From the NCBI GenBank assembly GCA_052174115.1, contig JBQMRX010000001.1, forward strand, positions 558,001 through 622,000: a DNA stretch of 64,000 nt. The letters run 5' to 3'. Shown piece after piece: positions 40,562-49,991 of the stretch. Each line of letters begins with the position of its first letter. Within the stretch, counting starts at the first letter, position 1. Origin of the DNA: Arsenophonus sp052174115 (GTDB taxonomy: Bacteria > Pseudomonadota > Gammaproteobacteria > Enterobacterales > Enterobacteriaceae). Both the position numbers and the translations under genes were made by a program. A model generated the notes under the pieces. It saw only the letters and a program-made list of their open reading frames with translations, was not told the origin of the DNA and searched no databases.

Positions 40562-41788
40562 GTTTAATAATTTATTTTAGAATTTTATTAGATATAATGG
40601 ATATTATTTTTAAAAATTTTAAATAAATAACTTATTTTTATATGAATTATTAAATAAATGAAATAAAATATATTAATTTATATTTTATATAGTTTATAAA
40701 ATATAAATATTTAGTTATATTAAATGAAATTATTAATTATATAGTAAATGAGAATTTTTAAAAAATAAGTAATTTACTTATCTAAAAAATAAAATTATTT
40801 AATATAATACTATTTTTATAATTTAAAAAAAATATATATAAAAACTATTAATTTATTTTAAAGTTTTAAGTTAAATTTTAGAGAAAATAATATAAATTGA
40901 TTATAAAATATAGAATCTATTAAGAATAAATTAAAAAATATTAATTAATAAAAAGTTTATTATTATTTTTTAAAATAGAATAAAAAATAGTTTTATATAT
41001 TTAAAATAAATTTTTAAAAAAAAAGAAGTATTAATTTTTTATATTTTAAATTAAGTAAAATTATTTTAATAAATTGATTTAATTTTAATCTAAATAACAG
41101 TATTTTAGTAATTTTATAATTAAATTAATATTATTTTAATTCAAAATTATATCTTTAAGTTTTAAAAAATAATTTTAAATGTTATTATTATTTTTTATAT
41201 TTCACTTAATTTTTTAAATATATCATCTTGATTATTAAAATATAAATATTTATTTATTAATATAATAAATTTTTAAAAAGTAATAAATATTATAAATTTT
41301 CTTTTTTGTAATATTTTAAGAAAAAATAATTTATATAAACTTATAAATTAAAGTATAAAATATTGAAAGAATATAAAAATTATTTTTATTTTTTTACTAT
41401 TATTAAAAATTTTTAAAATTTAAAATTATTATCATTTTAATTAATATGAATTATAATTTTATATAGTTTTTATGTAAATAATATAAAATAAAGCTTGTTT
41501 TTTTGATGATAAATAAAGAATATTGATTAATTAATTATTTATTTATACCATCAATATGGTATATAGAATTAAAATAAAAAAATATTTTTATTTAAGCCTT
41601 ATTATTTTTGATGAAAACTAATTTTTTATAAAGATGATTATATTGATAATTATTTTATAAGTATATTTAAAGAAATATTCATATTATTAGAGTTTAAATT
41701 GATTAATAAACATTGATTATTTATATTGTTATATTAATTTTACTTAAACGTTAAATATTTTATATATAATAAAAAGGGTAAAAACATC
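40562..41788. other. Gap between mnmG and atpB (rsmG and atpI missing)
   Basis: E. coli has rsmG (gidB) and atpI here, together about the same length as this 1.2-kb gap; no remnant frame is recognisable. Near the atpB end lies a pair of competing 8-bp stems (41520-41563). No convincing promoter hexamers stand out for the atp operon. Confidence 0.55.
41520..41563 (+). promoter_or_regulatory. Mutually exclusive hairpins upstream of the atp operon
   Basis: TATACCAT (41544-41551) pairs with ATGGTATA (41556-41563) around a 4-nt loop. ATCAATAT (41550-41557), which overlaps both arms, can instead pair with ATATTGAT (41520-41527). The two 8-bp stems cannot coexist. They lie 226 nt before the atpB start. 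This resembles an attenuator or switch, but function is untested. Confidence 0.35.
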
Positions 41789-42613
41789 GTGTCTGCATTA
41801 AAAGAAGTGATGACCATAGAAAATTATATAAAACATCATTTAAATAATCTTCAATTAGATTTACGTACCTTTAGATTAATTGATCAAAATAACAATAATA
41901 ACTCAATATTTTGGATATTAAATATTGACTCACTTTTTTTTTCAATTGTTCTTGGAATTATCTTCTTATGGCTCTTTAGAAAGGTTGCAATTAGTACAAC
42001 TAGCAATATACCTGGTAATTTACAAACTTTAATAGAAATAATCATTTGTTTTATTAATAATACTGTTTGTGATATATATCCAAATAAAAATAAAATTATT
42101 GCACCTTTAGCTTTAACAGTCTTCGTTTGGGTGTTTTTAATGAATACTATGGATTTATTACCAATCGATTTATTTCCATATATCGCAAAATATTATTTAA
42201 ATTTACCTGCATTGCGTGTTGTTCCAACTGCAGATGTAAGTATAACTGTATCAATGGCAATTGGTGTTTTTATTTTAATTATTTTTTATAGCATTAAAAT
42301 AAAAGGATTAACTAGATTTATGAAAGAATTAACTTTAAAACCATTTAATCATCCTATTTTAATTCCTATCAATTTAATTTTAGAAGGCGTTAACTTGCTC
42401 TCTAAACCTATATCATTAAGTTTGCGATTATTTGGTAATATATATGCAAGTGAATTAATTTTTATTCTAATTGCAGCGTTATTACCTTGGTGGTTACAGT
42501 GGACAATTAATCTGCCATGGGCAATTTTTCATATATTAATTATTACATTACAAGCTTTTATTTTTATGGTTCTAACTATCGTTTATTTATCGATGGCATC
42601 AGAAAAACATTAA
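41789..42613 (+). CDS. atpB: F1F0 ATP synthase subunit a
   Basis: Subunit a forms the proton half-channels facing the c-ring. The 274-residue protein (E. coli 271) has five to six membrane segments. The essential Arg is Arg213 in SLRLFGN (E. coli Arg210), and the downstream His is in FHILIITLQAF. Ser221 replaces the Gly of E. coli NMYAGEL. I keep the GTG start at 41789 because AAGGG lies about 10 nt upstream; an internal ATG at 41810 is a weaker alternative. First gene of atpBEFHAGDC; atpI is absent. Confidence 0.96.
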   Translation: MSALKEVMTIENYIKHHLNNLQLDLRTFRLIDQNNNNNSIFWILNIDSLFFSIVLGIIFLWLFRKVAISTTSNIPGNLQTLIEIIICFINNTVCDIYPNKNKIIAPLALTVFVWVFLMNTMDLLPIDLFPYIAKYYLNLPALRVVPTADVSITVSMAIGVFILIIFYSIKIKGLTRFMKELTLKPFNHPILIPINLILEGVNLLSKPISLSLRLFGNIYASELIFILIAALLPWWLQWTINLPWAIFHILIITLQAFIFMVLTIVYLSMASEKH

Positions 42614-42664
42614 TTTTAATTTTTTAATAAATTTTATTTAACTAAAATAAACTGGAGAAGTGTC

Positions 42665-42904
42665 ATGGAAAATTTAAATATAGATTTGCTATACATGGCC
42701 GCTGCTATAATGATGGGATTATCAGCGATCGGTGCTGCAATCGGTATTGCTATCTTAGGTGGAAAATTTTTAGAAGGTGCTGCTCGTCAACCAGATTTGA
42801 TTCCTTTATTACGTACACAGTTTTTCATTGTTATGGGTTTAATTGATGCTATTCCAATGATTTCTGTTGGTTTAGGATTATATATAATGTTTATTATTGC
42901 TTGA
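42665..42904 (+). CDS. atpE: F1F0 ATP synthase subunit c
   Basis: Subunit c is the proton-carrying rotor ring protein. The 79-residue protein is nearly identical to E. coli, with two membrane helices, the RQPDLIP polar loop (41-47) and the proton-binding Asp61 in GLIDAIP. GGAG precedes the ATG. It lies between atpB and atpF in the standard order. Confidence 0.98.
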   Translation: MENLNIDLLYMAAAIMMGLSAIGAAIGIAILGGKFLEGAARQPDLIPLLRTQFFIVMGLIDAIPMISVGLGLYIMFIIA

Positions 42905-42963
42905 TAATATAAGTAATAATATAAACTATATTAAACTATTATTTTTTTAAAAAGTATTATGTT

Positions 42964-43434
42964 ATGAATATTAACGCAACAATCATTGGTCAAGCTATTT
43001 CATTTTTTTTCTTTGTTTTATTTTGCATGAAGTACATATGGCCACATATTATGGCGGCAATTGAAAAGCGACAAAAAGAAATTGCTGATAGTTTATTTTC
43101 TGCAGAACAAGCTAAAAAAAACTCTGAATTAATAAAATCTAATGCGGAAGAACAATTGAAAAAAGCAAAAATAAAAGCTCAAATTATTATTGAACAAGCT
43201 AATAAACAACGAGTTCAAATGATTAAAGAGGCTAAAATAGAAGCTGAAAATGAACGTAATAAAATTTTTATTAAAGCACAAATTGAAATTGATAGCAAAT
43301 TTAAACGTTCACGTGAAGAATTGCGTAAGCAAGTTGCTATGTTAGCAATTTTAGGAGCAGAAAAAATAATTGAACGTTCTATTGATGCATCTATCAATAA
43401 CGATATCATTAATAAATTAATTAAAGAACTATAA
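42964..43434 (+). CDS. atpF: F1F0 ATP synthase subunit b
   Basis: Subunit b is the peripheral stalk dimer. The 156-residue protein equals E. coli. It has one N-terminal membrane helix (NATIIGQAISFFFFVLFCMKY), then a long charged coiled coil (AAIEKRQKEIADSL, SREELRKQVAMLAILGAEKIIERS). No clear Shine-Dalgarno precedes its ATG, unlike the other atp genes, so it may depend on translation from atpE. Confidence 0.97.
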   Translation: MNINATIIGQAISFFFFVLFCMKYIWPHIMAAIEKRQKEIADSLFSAEQAKKNSELIKSNAEEQLKKAKIKAQIIIEQANKQRVQMIKEAKIEAENERNKIFIKAQIEIDSKFKRSREELRKQVAMLAILGAEKIIERSIDASINNDIINKLIKEL

Positions 43435-43451
43435 AATAAGGAAAAAGGAAT

Positions 43452-43985
43452 ATGTCTCAAATTAGTACAATTACTCGTCCTTATGCTAAAGCAGCTTTTA
43501 ATTTTGCTGTAGAAAATCAAGTTATTGATAAATGGCAAAATATGCTTAGTTTTATTGCTAAAATAGCGGATAATCAACAAATAAATGAGTTATTTTATAG
43601 TTCAATATCACCAAAAACATTAGCGAAAATATTTATTATTATTTGTGATGATCAAATTAATGAACATGTTCAAAACTTAATTCATATAATGGCTGAAAAT
43701 CGACGTTTAAATGTATTATCAGAGCTTACAAAGCAATTTATACAATTACGAGCAGTTTTAGAAAAAACTATTAATATTAATGTAATTTCTGCTATTAAAT
43801 TAAATAAAAAACAAAAATTTAATATTTTTATGATAATAGAAAAACGATTATTATCTAAAGTTAAATTAAATTATAAAATTGATAAATTTCTTATCGCAGG
43901 AATAATTATTTATGCTGGAGATCTTGTTATTGATGGTAGCGTACGTGGTTATATTGAGCGTTTAACTGATATCTTAGAATCTTAA
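43452..43985 (+). CDS. atpH: F1F0 ATP synthase subunit delta
   Basis: Delta joins the peripheral stalk to the top of F1. The 177-residue protein equals E. coli in length, starting with the typical TITRPYAKAAFNFAVEN and ending in LVIDGSVRGYIERLTDIL. It is more diverged from E. coli than alpha or beta. AAGGA lies a few bases before the ATG. It starts 17 nt behind atpF and precedes atpA by 14 nt. Confidence 0.96.
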   Translation: MSQISTITRPYAKAAFNFAVENQVIDKWQNMLSFIAKIADNQQINELFYSSISPKTLAKIFIIICDDQINEHVQNLIHIMAENRRLNVLSELTKQFIQLRAVLEKTININVISAIKLNKKQKFNIFMIIEKRLLSKVKLNYKIDKFLIAGIIIYAGDLVIDGSVRGYIERLTDILES

Positions 43986-43999
43986 GGAGATTTAAGAAT

Positions 44000-45541
44000 A
44001 TGAAACTTAATTCAATTGAAATCAGCGAACTAATCAAACAACGTATTGCTAAGTTTGATATAGTAAGTGAAGTTTATAATCAAGGTACAATTATTTCTGT
44101 TAATGATGGAATCATTCGTATTCATGGTTTAACTCAAGTTATGCAAGGTGAGATGATTAAATTACCTGGTAATCGTTATGCTATCGCACTTAATTTAGAA
44201 CGTGATTTAGTTGGTGCTGTAGTTATGGGACCATATTCTGATTTATCTGAAGGTATGAAAGTAAAATGTACAGATCGTATTCTTGAAGTACCTGTAGGAA
44301 ATGAATTGCTCGGAAGAGTTGTTAATACACTTGGTCAACCTATTGATGGTAAAGGTCCTATTGAACATAATTGTTTTTCTGCAATAGAAGTTATTGCGCC
44401 TAGTGTTATTGATCGTCAATCAGTTGATGAACCTATACAAACAGGATATAAATCAATTGATGCTATGATTCCTATTGGTCGAGGTCAACGTGAATTAATT
44501 ATTGGTGATCGCCAAACTGGTAAAACAACATTGGCTATTGATACTATTATCAATCAACGTGATTCAAAAATAAAATGTATTTATGTAGCAATTGGACAAA
44601 AAGCTTCAACTACTGTTAATGTTGTAAATAAACTAGAAGAGCATAATGCTCTTAAAAATACAATAGTTGTTGTTGCTAGTGCTTCTGAATCTGCGGCATT
44701 ACAATATCTTGCTCCTTATTCTGGTTGTACAATGGGTGAATATTTTAGAGATCGTGGCGAAGATGCTTTAATTATTTATGATGATCTTTCTAAACAAGCA
44801 GTTGCTTATCGACAAATTTCACTATTGCTACGGCGTCCCCCTGGACGTGAAGCATATCCTGGTGATATTTTTTATCTTCATTCTCGTTTATTAGAACGAG
44901 CGGCTCGTGTTAATGCTAAATATGTTGAAAAATTTACAAATGGTAAAATACAAGGTAAAACAGGTTCATTGACTGCATTGCCAATTATTGAAACACAATC
45001 AGGTGATGTTTCTGCATTTATACCTACTAATGCTATTTCAATCACAGATGGACAAATTTTTTTGGAGTCTAATTTATTTAATACAGGTATACGTCCAGCA
45101 ATTAATCCTGGAATTTCAGTATCACGTGTAGGTAGTGCAGCTCAAACTAAAATTATTAAAAAATTATCTCATGGTATTCGTACAGCATTAGCACAATATC
45201 GCGAATTAGCTGCATTTTCACAATTTACTTCTGATTTAGATCATATGACACGTAAACAAATTAATCATGGAGAAAAAGTTACCGAATTATTAAAACAAAA
45301 ACAGTATGCACCTATGTCAGTTTCACAGCAGGCATTATCATTATTTGCTGCCGAACATAATTATTTAGAAGATATTGAACTAGAAAAAATTAGTGATTTT
45401 GAATCAGCATTATTAATTTATGCTACTCGTGAGCATTTTATTTTTCTAAAAGAGATTGATCAGACAGGTGAATATAATGATGAAATTGAAGCTAAATTAA
45501 ATGCCTTACTTGTTGCTTTTAAAGCAACACGATTCTGGTAA
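44000..45541 (+). CDS. atpA: F1F0 ATP synthase subunit alpha
   Basis: Alpha is the regulatory nucleotide-binding subunit of F1. The 513-residue protein equals E. coli. The Walker A motif is GDRQTGKT (169-176), the Walker B region is ALIIYDDLSKQA, and the signature RPAINPGISVSRVGSAAQ is intact. TAAGGAGA precedes the ATG. No deletions. Confidence 0.98.
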   Translation: MKLNSIEISELIKQRIAKFDIVSEVYNQGTIISVNDGIIRIHGLTQVMQGEMIKLPGNRYAIALNLERDLVGAVVMGPYSDLSEGMKVKCTDRILEVPVGNELLGRVVNTLGQPIDGKGPIEHNCFSAIEVIAPSVIDRQSVDEPIQTGYKSIDAMIPIGRGQRELIIGDRQTGKTTLAIDTIINQRDSKIKCIYVAIGQKASTTVNVVNKLEEHNALKNTIVVVASASESAALQYLAPYSGCTMGEYFRDRGEDALIIYDDLSKQAVAYRQISLLLRRPPGREAYPGDIFYLHSRLLERAARVNAKYVEKFTNGKIQGKTGSLTALPIIETQSGDVSAFIPTNAISITDGQIFLESNLFNTGIRPAINPGISVSRVGSAAQTKIIKKLSHGIRTALAQYRELAAFSQFTSDLDHMTRKQINHGEKVTELLKQKQYAPMSVSQQALSLFAAEHNYLEDIELEKISDFESALLIYATREHFIFLKEIDQTGEYNDEIEAKLNALLVAFKATRFW

Positions 45542-45591
45542 TTTTATTTAATTTTTATTGAGATTATTTGTTTAATAAAAAAGGAAATGAA

Positions 45592-46455
45592 ATGGCTCAC
45601 GAAAAAGATATATATTCTAAGATTCATAGTGTACAAAATATACAAAAAATTACTAAAGCGATGGAGATGGTTGCTAAATCTAAAATGCGTAAAACACAGG
45701 AGCGTATGACAGCTAGTCGTCCTTATGCAGAAACTATACGTAATGTAATTAATAATTTGATATTAGGTAATCTTGAATATAAACATCCTTATCTTAAAGA
45801 ACGTAATATTAAACGTATTGGTTATTTAATTATTTCAACTGATCGTGGTTTATGTGGTAGTTTAAATATTAATTTATTTAAACATTTTTTAGTAGAAATG
45901 AAAAAATGGACTGATAAAGGAATTAAAATTGATCTAGCTTTAATTGGTTCTAAAGGAATTTCATTTTTTAATTCGATTGGCGGTAATATTATTGCTCAAG
46001 TAAACGAAATAGCAGATAATTTTTCTCTTTCAAATATTATTGAACTTGTAAAAATTATGTTAGAAGCCTATGATAAAAGATATTTAGATAAGTTATACGG
46101 AGTAACTAATAAATTTGTTAATACAATGGTTCAATTACCAACAATTACTCAATTATTGCCTATACCTTCAAATGATAATAAAATATCAAAAAAAAAATCT
46201 TGGGATTATTTATATGAACCTGATTCAAAAACACTATTAGATATGTTATTGCGTCGTTATATAGAATCACAAATTTATCAGAGTGTTGTTGAAAATTTAG
46301 CTAGTGAGCAAGCTGCTAGAATGGTAGCAATGAAAGCGGCTACTGATAATGGCGGTAATTTAATTAAAGAATTAAAATTAATTTATAATAAAGTTCGTCA
46401 AGATAGCGTTACTCAAGAACTTATCGAAATAATTTCTGGAGCTATTATAATTTAA
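45592..46455 (+). CDS. atpG: F1F0 ATP synthase subunit gamma
   Basis: Gamma is the central rotor shaft. I place the start at the ATG 45592: AAGGA is 7 nt upstream and the product has 287 residues, exactly as in E. coli. A TTG at 45568 would add eight unaligned residues. The protein begins AHEKDIYSKIHSVQN, has STDRGLCGSLNIN in the middle, and ends in the coiled-coil partner helix with ASEQAARMVAMKAATDN. Confidence 0.97.
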   Translation: MAHEKDIYSKIHSVQNIQKITKAMEMVAKSKMRKTQERMTASRPYAETIRNVINNLILGNLEYKHPYLKERNIKRIGYLIISTDRGLCGSLNINLFKHFLVEMKKWTDKGIKIDLALIGSKGISFFNSIGGNIIAQVNEIADNFSLSNIIELVKIMLEAYDKRYLDKLYGVTNKFVNTMVQLPTITQLLPIPSNDNKISKKKSWDYLYEPDSKTLLDMLLRRYIESQIYQSVVENLASEQAARMVAMKAATDNGGNLIKELKLIYNKVRQDSVTQELIEIISGAIII

Positions 46456-46489
46456 TAGTTAGAATTACAAATTATACAGAGGATTAAAG

Positions 46490-47872
46490 ATGGCTACTGG
46501 AGAAATCATTCAAATAATTGGTGCGGTAGTGGATGTTGAATTTCCTCAAGATACAGTACCTAAAGTGTATAATGCGCTTGAAGTAATAAATAATAAAGAA
46601 AAATTAATTTTAGAAGTTCAACAACAATTAGGTGGTGGTGTTGTACGTTGTATAGCGATGGGAACATCTAATGCTTTAAAACGTGGTTTAAATGTTATCG
46701 ATTTAAATCATCCAATTAAAGTACCTGTTGGTAAAGAAACATTAGGACGGATAATGAATGTATTAGGTGATCCTATTGATATGAAGGGTCAAATTGGTGA
46801 AAAAGAGCGTTGGGCTATTCATCGCGCTCCTCCTAATTATGAAGATATATCTAACTCAACAGAATTATTTGAAACTGGTATTAAAGTTATGGATCTTATT
46901 TGCCCATTTTCTAAAGGAGGTAAAGTTGGTTTATTTGGCGGTGCTGGTGTTGGTAAAACAGTAAATATGATGGAACTTATTCGTAATATTGCAACTGAGC
47001 ATTCTGGTTATTCTGTTTTTACAGGTGTTGGAGAACGAACTCGTGAAGGTAATGATTTTTATCATGAAATGATAGATTCAAACATTTTAGATAAAGTCTC
47101 TTTAGTTTATGGTCAAATGAATGAACCTCCAGGAAATCGTTTACGCGTTGCTTTAACTGGGTTAACTATTGCTGAAAAATTTCGTGATGAAGGTCGAGAT
47201 GTATTATTATTTATTGATAATATTTATCGTTATACATTAGCAGGAACAGAAGTATCAGCACTATTAGGTCGCATGCCTTCAGCAGTTGGTTATCAACCAA
47301 CTTTAGCGGAAGAAATGGGTGCATTACAGGAACGAATTACATCAACTAAAACCGGCTCAATAACATCTATTCAAGCTGTATATGTCCCAGCTGATGATTT
47401 AACAGATCCTTCACCAGCAACTACTTTTGCTCATTTGGATGCAACAGTCGTTCTTAGTCGTCAAATTGCATCATTGGGTATTTATCCAGCTGTTGATCCA
47501 TTGAACTCAACTAGTCGTCATCTTGATCCATTAGTTGTAGGACAAGAACATTATAATGTAGCGCGTGGCGTTCAAGCTATTTTACAGCGTTATCAAGAAT
47601 TAAAAGATATTATTGCTATTTTAGGAATAGATGAACTATCTGAAGAAGATAAATTAGTTGTTTCGCGTGCCCGTAAAATTCAGCGTTTTCTATCTCAACC
47701 ATTTTTTGTTGCTGAAGTTTTCACTGGTTTATTAGGAAAGTATGTATCTTTAAAAGATACCATTCATGGTTTTAAAAGTATTTTAAATGATAATTATGAT
47801 CATTTACCAGAGCAAGCATTTTATATGGTAGGAACTATTGAAGAAGCAGTGGAAAAAGCAAAAAATATATAA
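46490..47872 (+). CDS. atpD: F1F0 ATP synthase subunit beta
   Basis: Beta is the catalytic subunit. The 460-residue protein equals E. coli. It has Walker A GGAGVGKT, the catalytic Glu in GERTREGND, Walker B LLFIDNIYRYT and the DELSEEDK turn near the C-terminus (DELSEED lever). GAGGA lies a few bases before the ATG. Conservation is very high. Confidence 0.98.
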   Translation: MATGEIIQIIGAVVDVEFPQDTVPKVYNALEVINNKEKLILEVQQQLGGGVVRCIAMGTSNALKRGLNVIDLNHPIKVPVGKETLGRIMNVLGDPIDMKGQIGEKERWAIHRAPPNYEDISNSTELFETGIKVMDLICPFSKGGKVGLFGGAGVGKTVNMMELIRNIATEHSGYSVFTGVGERTREGNDFYHEMIDSNILDKVSLVYGQMNEPPGNRLRVALTGLTIAEKFRDEGRDVLLFIDNIYRYTLAGTEVSALLGRMPSAVGYQPTLAEEMGALQERITSTKTGSITSIQAVYVPADDLTDPSPATTFAHLDATVVLSRQIASLGIYPAVDPLNSTSRHLDPLVVGQEHYNVARGVQAILQRYQELKDIIAILGIDELSEEDKLVVSRARKIQRFLSQPFFVAEVFTGLLGKYVSLKDTIHGFKSILNDNYDHLPEQAFYMVGTIEEAVEKAKNI

Positions 47873-47893
47873 TATCAATAATAGGAGTTTAAT

Positions 47894-48343
47894 ATGTCTA
47901 TAAAAAGATATTATTTAATTGTAGTAAGCGCTGAAAAGCAAATGTTTGCAGGGATTATTCAAAAAATTCAAGTAACAGGTAGTGAGGGGGAATTAGGAAT
48001 TTATCCTCAACATACACCATTATTAACTGCTATTAAACCTGGAATGATACGTATTACTAAACAATTTGGTGAAGAAGAATTGATTTATCTTTCTGGTGGT
48101 ATCCTTGAAGTTCAACCAAATAATGTTATTGTATTAGCTGATACAGCAATTTATGGTAAAGATTTAAATGAAAATGAAGCATTAAATTCTAAACATAAGG
48201 TAGAAAAATATATTACTAGCTCAATACATAGTGATATTGATTATGCTAAAGCATCAGCAAAATTAGCTAAAGCAATTGCTAAATTACGTGTTATTGAGTT
48301 AATTAAAAATGATATAAATTTAAAAAATTTTAAAAAAAAATAA
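47894..48343 (+). CDS. atpC: F1F0 ATP synthase subunit epsilon
   Basis: Epsilon couples rotor and F1 and can inhibit ATP hydrolysis. The 149-residue protein (E. coli 139) has the beta-sandwich (KIQVTGSEGELGIYP, IYLSGGILEVQP) and the C-terminal helical hairpin with AKLAKAIAKLRVIEL. A lysine-rich extension of about ten residues follows. TAGGAG precedes the ATG. It closes the atp operon; glmU starts 142 nt later. Confidence 0.97.
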   Translation: MSIKRYYLIVVSAEKQMFAGIIQKIQVTGSEGELGIYPQHTPLLTAIKPGMIRITKQFGEEELIYLSGGILEVQPNNVIVLADTAIYGKDLNENEALNSKHKVEKYITSSIHSDIDYAKASAKLAKAIAKLRVIELIKNDINLKNFKKK

Positions 48344-48485
48344 TATAAATTATAAAATATTTTATTTATGTTTCATTTTTCTTTATATAAAGAGTAAGTT
48401 TTTTATTTCAGCTAAAATATGGTAATTTGTTTAATAAGTAGTTGTATTTTTTATCTAACTAATTAAATTATTAAGTTTTATATCT

Positions 48486-49859
48486 ATGAACACAAAAAGT
48501 GTTGTAATCCTTGCAGCAGGTAAAGGTACTCGAATGTATTCTGATTTACCAAAAGTTTTGTATCCACTAGCAGGTAAACCAATGATACAGCATGTTATTG
48601 ATACTTCATTATCACTTGGAGTATCTAATATTCATTTAGTTTATGGTTATGGCGCTGATTTAATTAAAATAGCTTTAGCTAATCAACCTGTTAATTTTAT
48701 TTTACAGACAGAACAACTTGGAACAGGACATGCGATGCAGCAAGCTGCACCTTATTTTTCTGATAATGAAGATATCATAATGCTTTATGGTGATTCTCCA
48801 TTAATTACAAAAGAAACACTTGAGCGTTTAATAAAATCTAAACCTAATAATGGAATTAGTTTATTAACGGCAGTAGTTAATGAACCAACAGGATATGGAC
48901 GTATTATTCGTAAAAAAAATGAAGTTATTGCTATTGTTGAGCAAAAAGATACAACAGAAGAACAAGCTAAAATTAACGAAATTAATACTGGTATATTAAT
49001 TGCTAATGGTGGTGATTTAAAGCGATGGTTAAAAAAAATTAATAATAATAATGCTCAAAGTGAATACTATATTACCGATATCATTTCATTAGTATATACA
49101 AAAGGTTATAAAATAAATACTATTCATCCTATAAGTTTGAATGAAATAGAAGGAGTAAATAATTGTTTACAACTTTCAGTTCTTGAACGTATTTATCAAA
49201 AAGAACAAACAAAAAAATTATTATCATCAGGAGTTATGATTATTGATCCTGCTCGTTTTGATTTGCGTGGTACACTAAAACATGGGCGTAATGTAGTTAT
49301 CGATATTAATGTTATTATTGAAGGCGATGTTATACTTGGTAATAATGTATATATTCATGCTGGATGTATATTAAAAAATTGTACTATAGGAAATAACTCA
49401 ATTATTAATCCATATTCATTTATAGAAGTTTCTGAATTATCTACAGCATGTATTATTGGTCCTTTTTCTCATTTACGTCCAGGAACTAAATTAGCAGAAA
49501 ATGTGCATATTGGTAATTTTGTTGAAGTTAAAAATACTACTTTAGGTGTTAATTCTAAAGCTGGTCACTTAAGTTATTTAGGAGACGCTGAAATTGGTTG
49601 TGATGTTAATATTGGCGCAGGAACAATAACTTGTAATTATGATGGTGTTAATAAATTTAAAACAATTATTAGTGATAATGTTTTCGTTGGTTCAGATACA
49701 CAATTAATTGCACCTATTAAAATTGCTAAAGGATCAACTATTGGTGCAGGAACTACACTTACTAATGATGTTAATGAAAATGAACTTGTTGTTAGTCGTA
49801 TAAAACAGCAACATATTATTAATTGGCAACGACCAATAAAAAATAATAAAATAAAATAA
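48486..49859 (+). CDS. glmU: Bifunctional N-acetylglucosamine-1-phosphate uridyltransferase / glucosamine-1-phosphate acetyltransferase
   Basis: GlmU makes UDP-GlcNAc, the precursor for peptidoglycan and lipid A. The 457-residue protein (E. coli 456) has the N-terminal pyrophosphorylase signature LAAGKGTRMYSDLPKVL, then YGDSPLI and EQKDTTEEQ. The C-terminal left-handed beta-helix of hexapeptide repeats includes HLRPGTKLAENVHIGNFVEVKN and NIGAGTITCNYDG. It is followed by glmS, as in E. coli atp-glmU-glmS. Confidence 0.97.
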   Translation: MNTKSVVILAAGKGTRMYSDLPKVLYPLAGKPMIQHVIDTSLSLGVSNIHLVYGYGADLIKIALANQPVNFILQTEQLGTGHAMQQAAPYFSDNEDIIMLYGDSPLITKETLERLIKSKPNNGISLLTAVVNEPTGYGRIIRKKNEVIAIVEQKDTTEEQAKINEINTGILIANGGDLKRWLKKINNNNAQSEYYITDIISLVYTKGYKINTIHPISLNEIEGVNNCLQLSVLERIYQKEQTKKLLSSGVMIIDPARFDLRGTLKHGRNVVIDINVIIEGDVILGNNVYIHAGCILKNCTIGNNSIINPYSFIEVSELSTACIIGPFSHLRPGTKLAENVHIGNFVEVKNTTLGVNSKAGHLSYLGDAEIGCDVNIGAGTITCNYDGVNKFKTIISDNVFVGSDTQLIAPIKIAKGSTIGAGTTLTNDVNENELVVSRIKQQHIINWQRPIKNNKIK

Positions 49860-49991
49860 TAATTATATAATCAATTATATAAATAATGAATAAATTTTAA
49901 CATTTAAAATTTTATAAATATTAAAAGTAAATATATTCTTAAGTTAAGAGACTATGATAATGATATATTCCTGTTTTTATAGTAAAAATTA

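Noticed and set aside
43215..43580. Minus-strand open frame of 121 codons across atpF and atpH
   Set aside because: Antisense to two well-conserved atp genes, low-complexity composition, no family resemblance.
45568..45591. TTG at 45568 as atpG start
   Set aside because: The ATG at 45592 has an AAGGA site and gives exactly the 287 residues of E. coli gamma.
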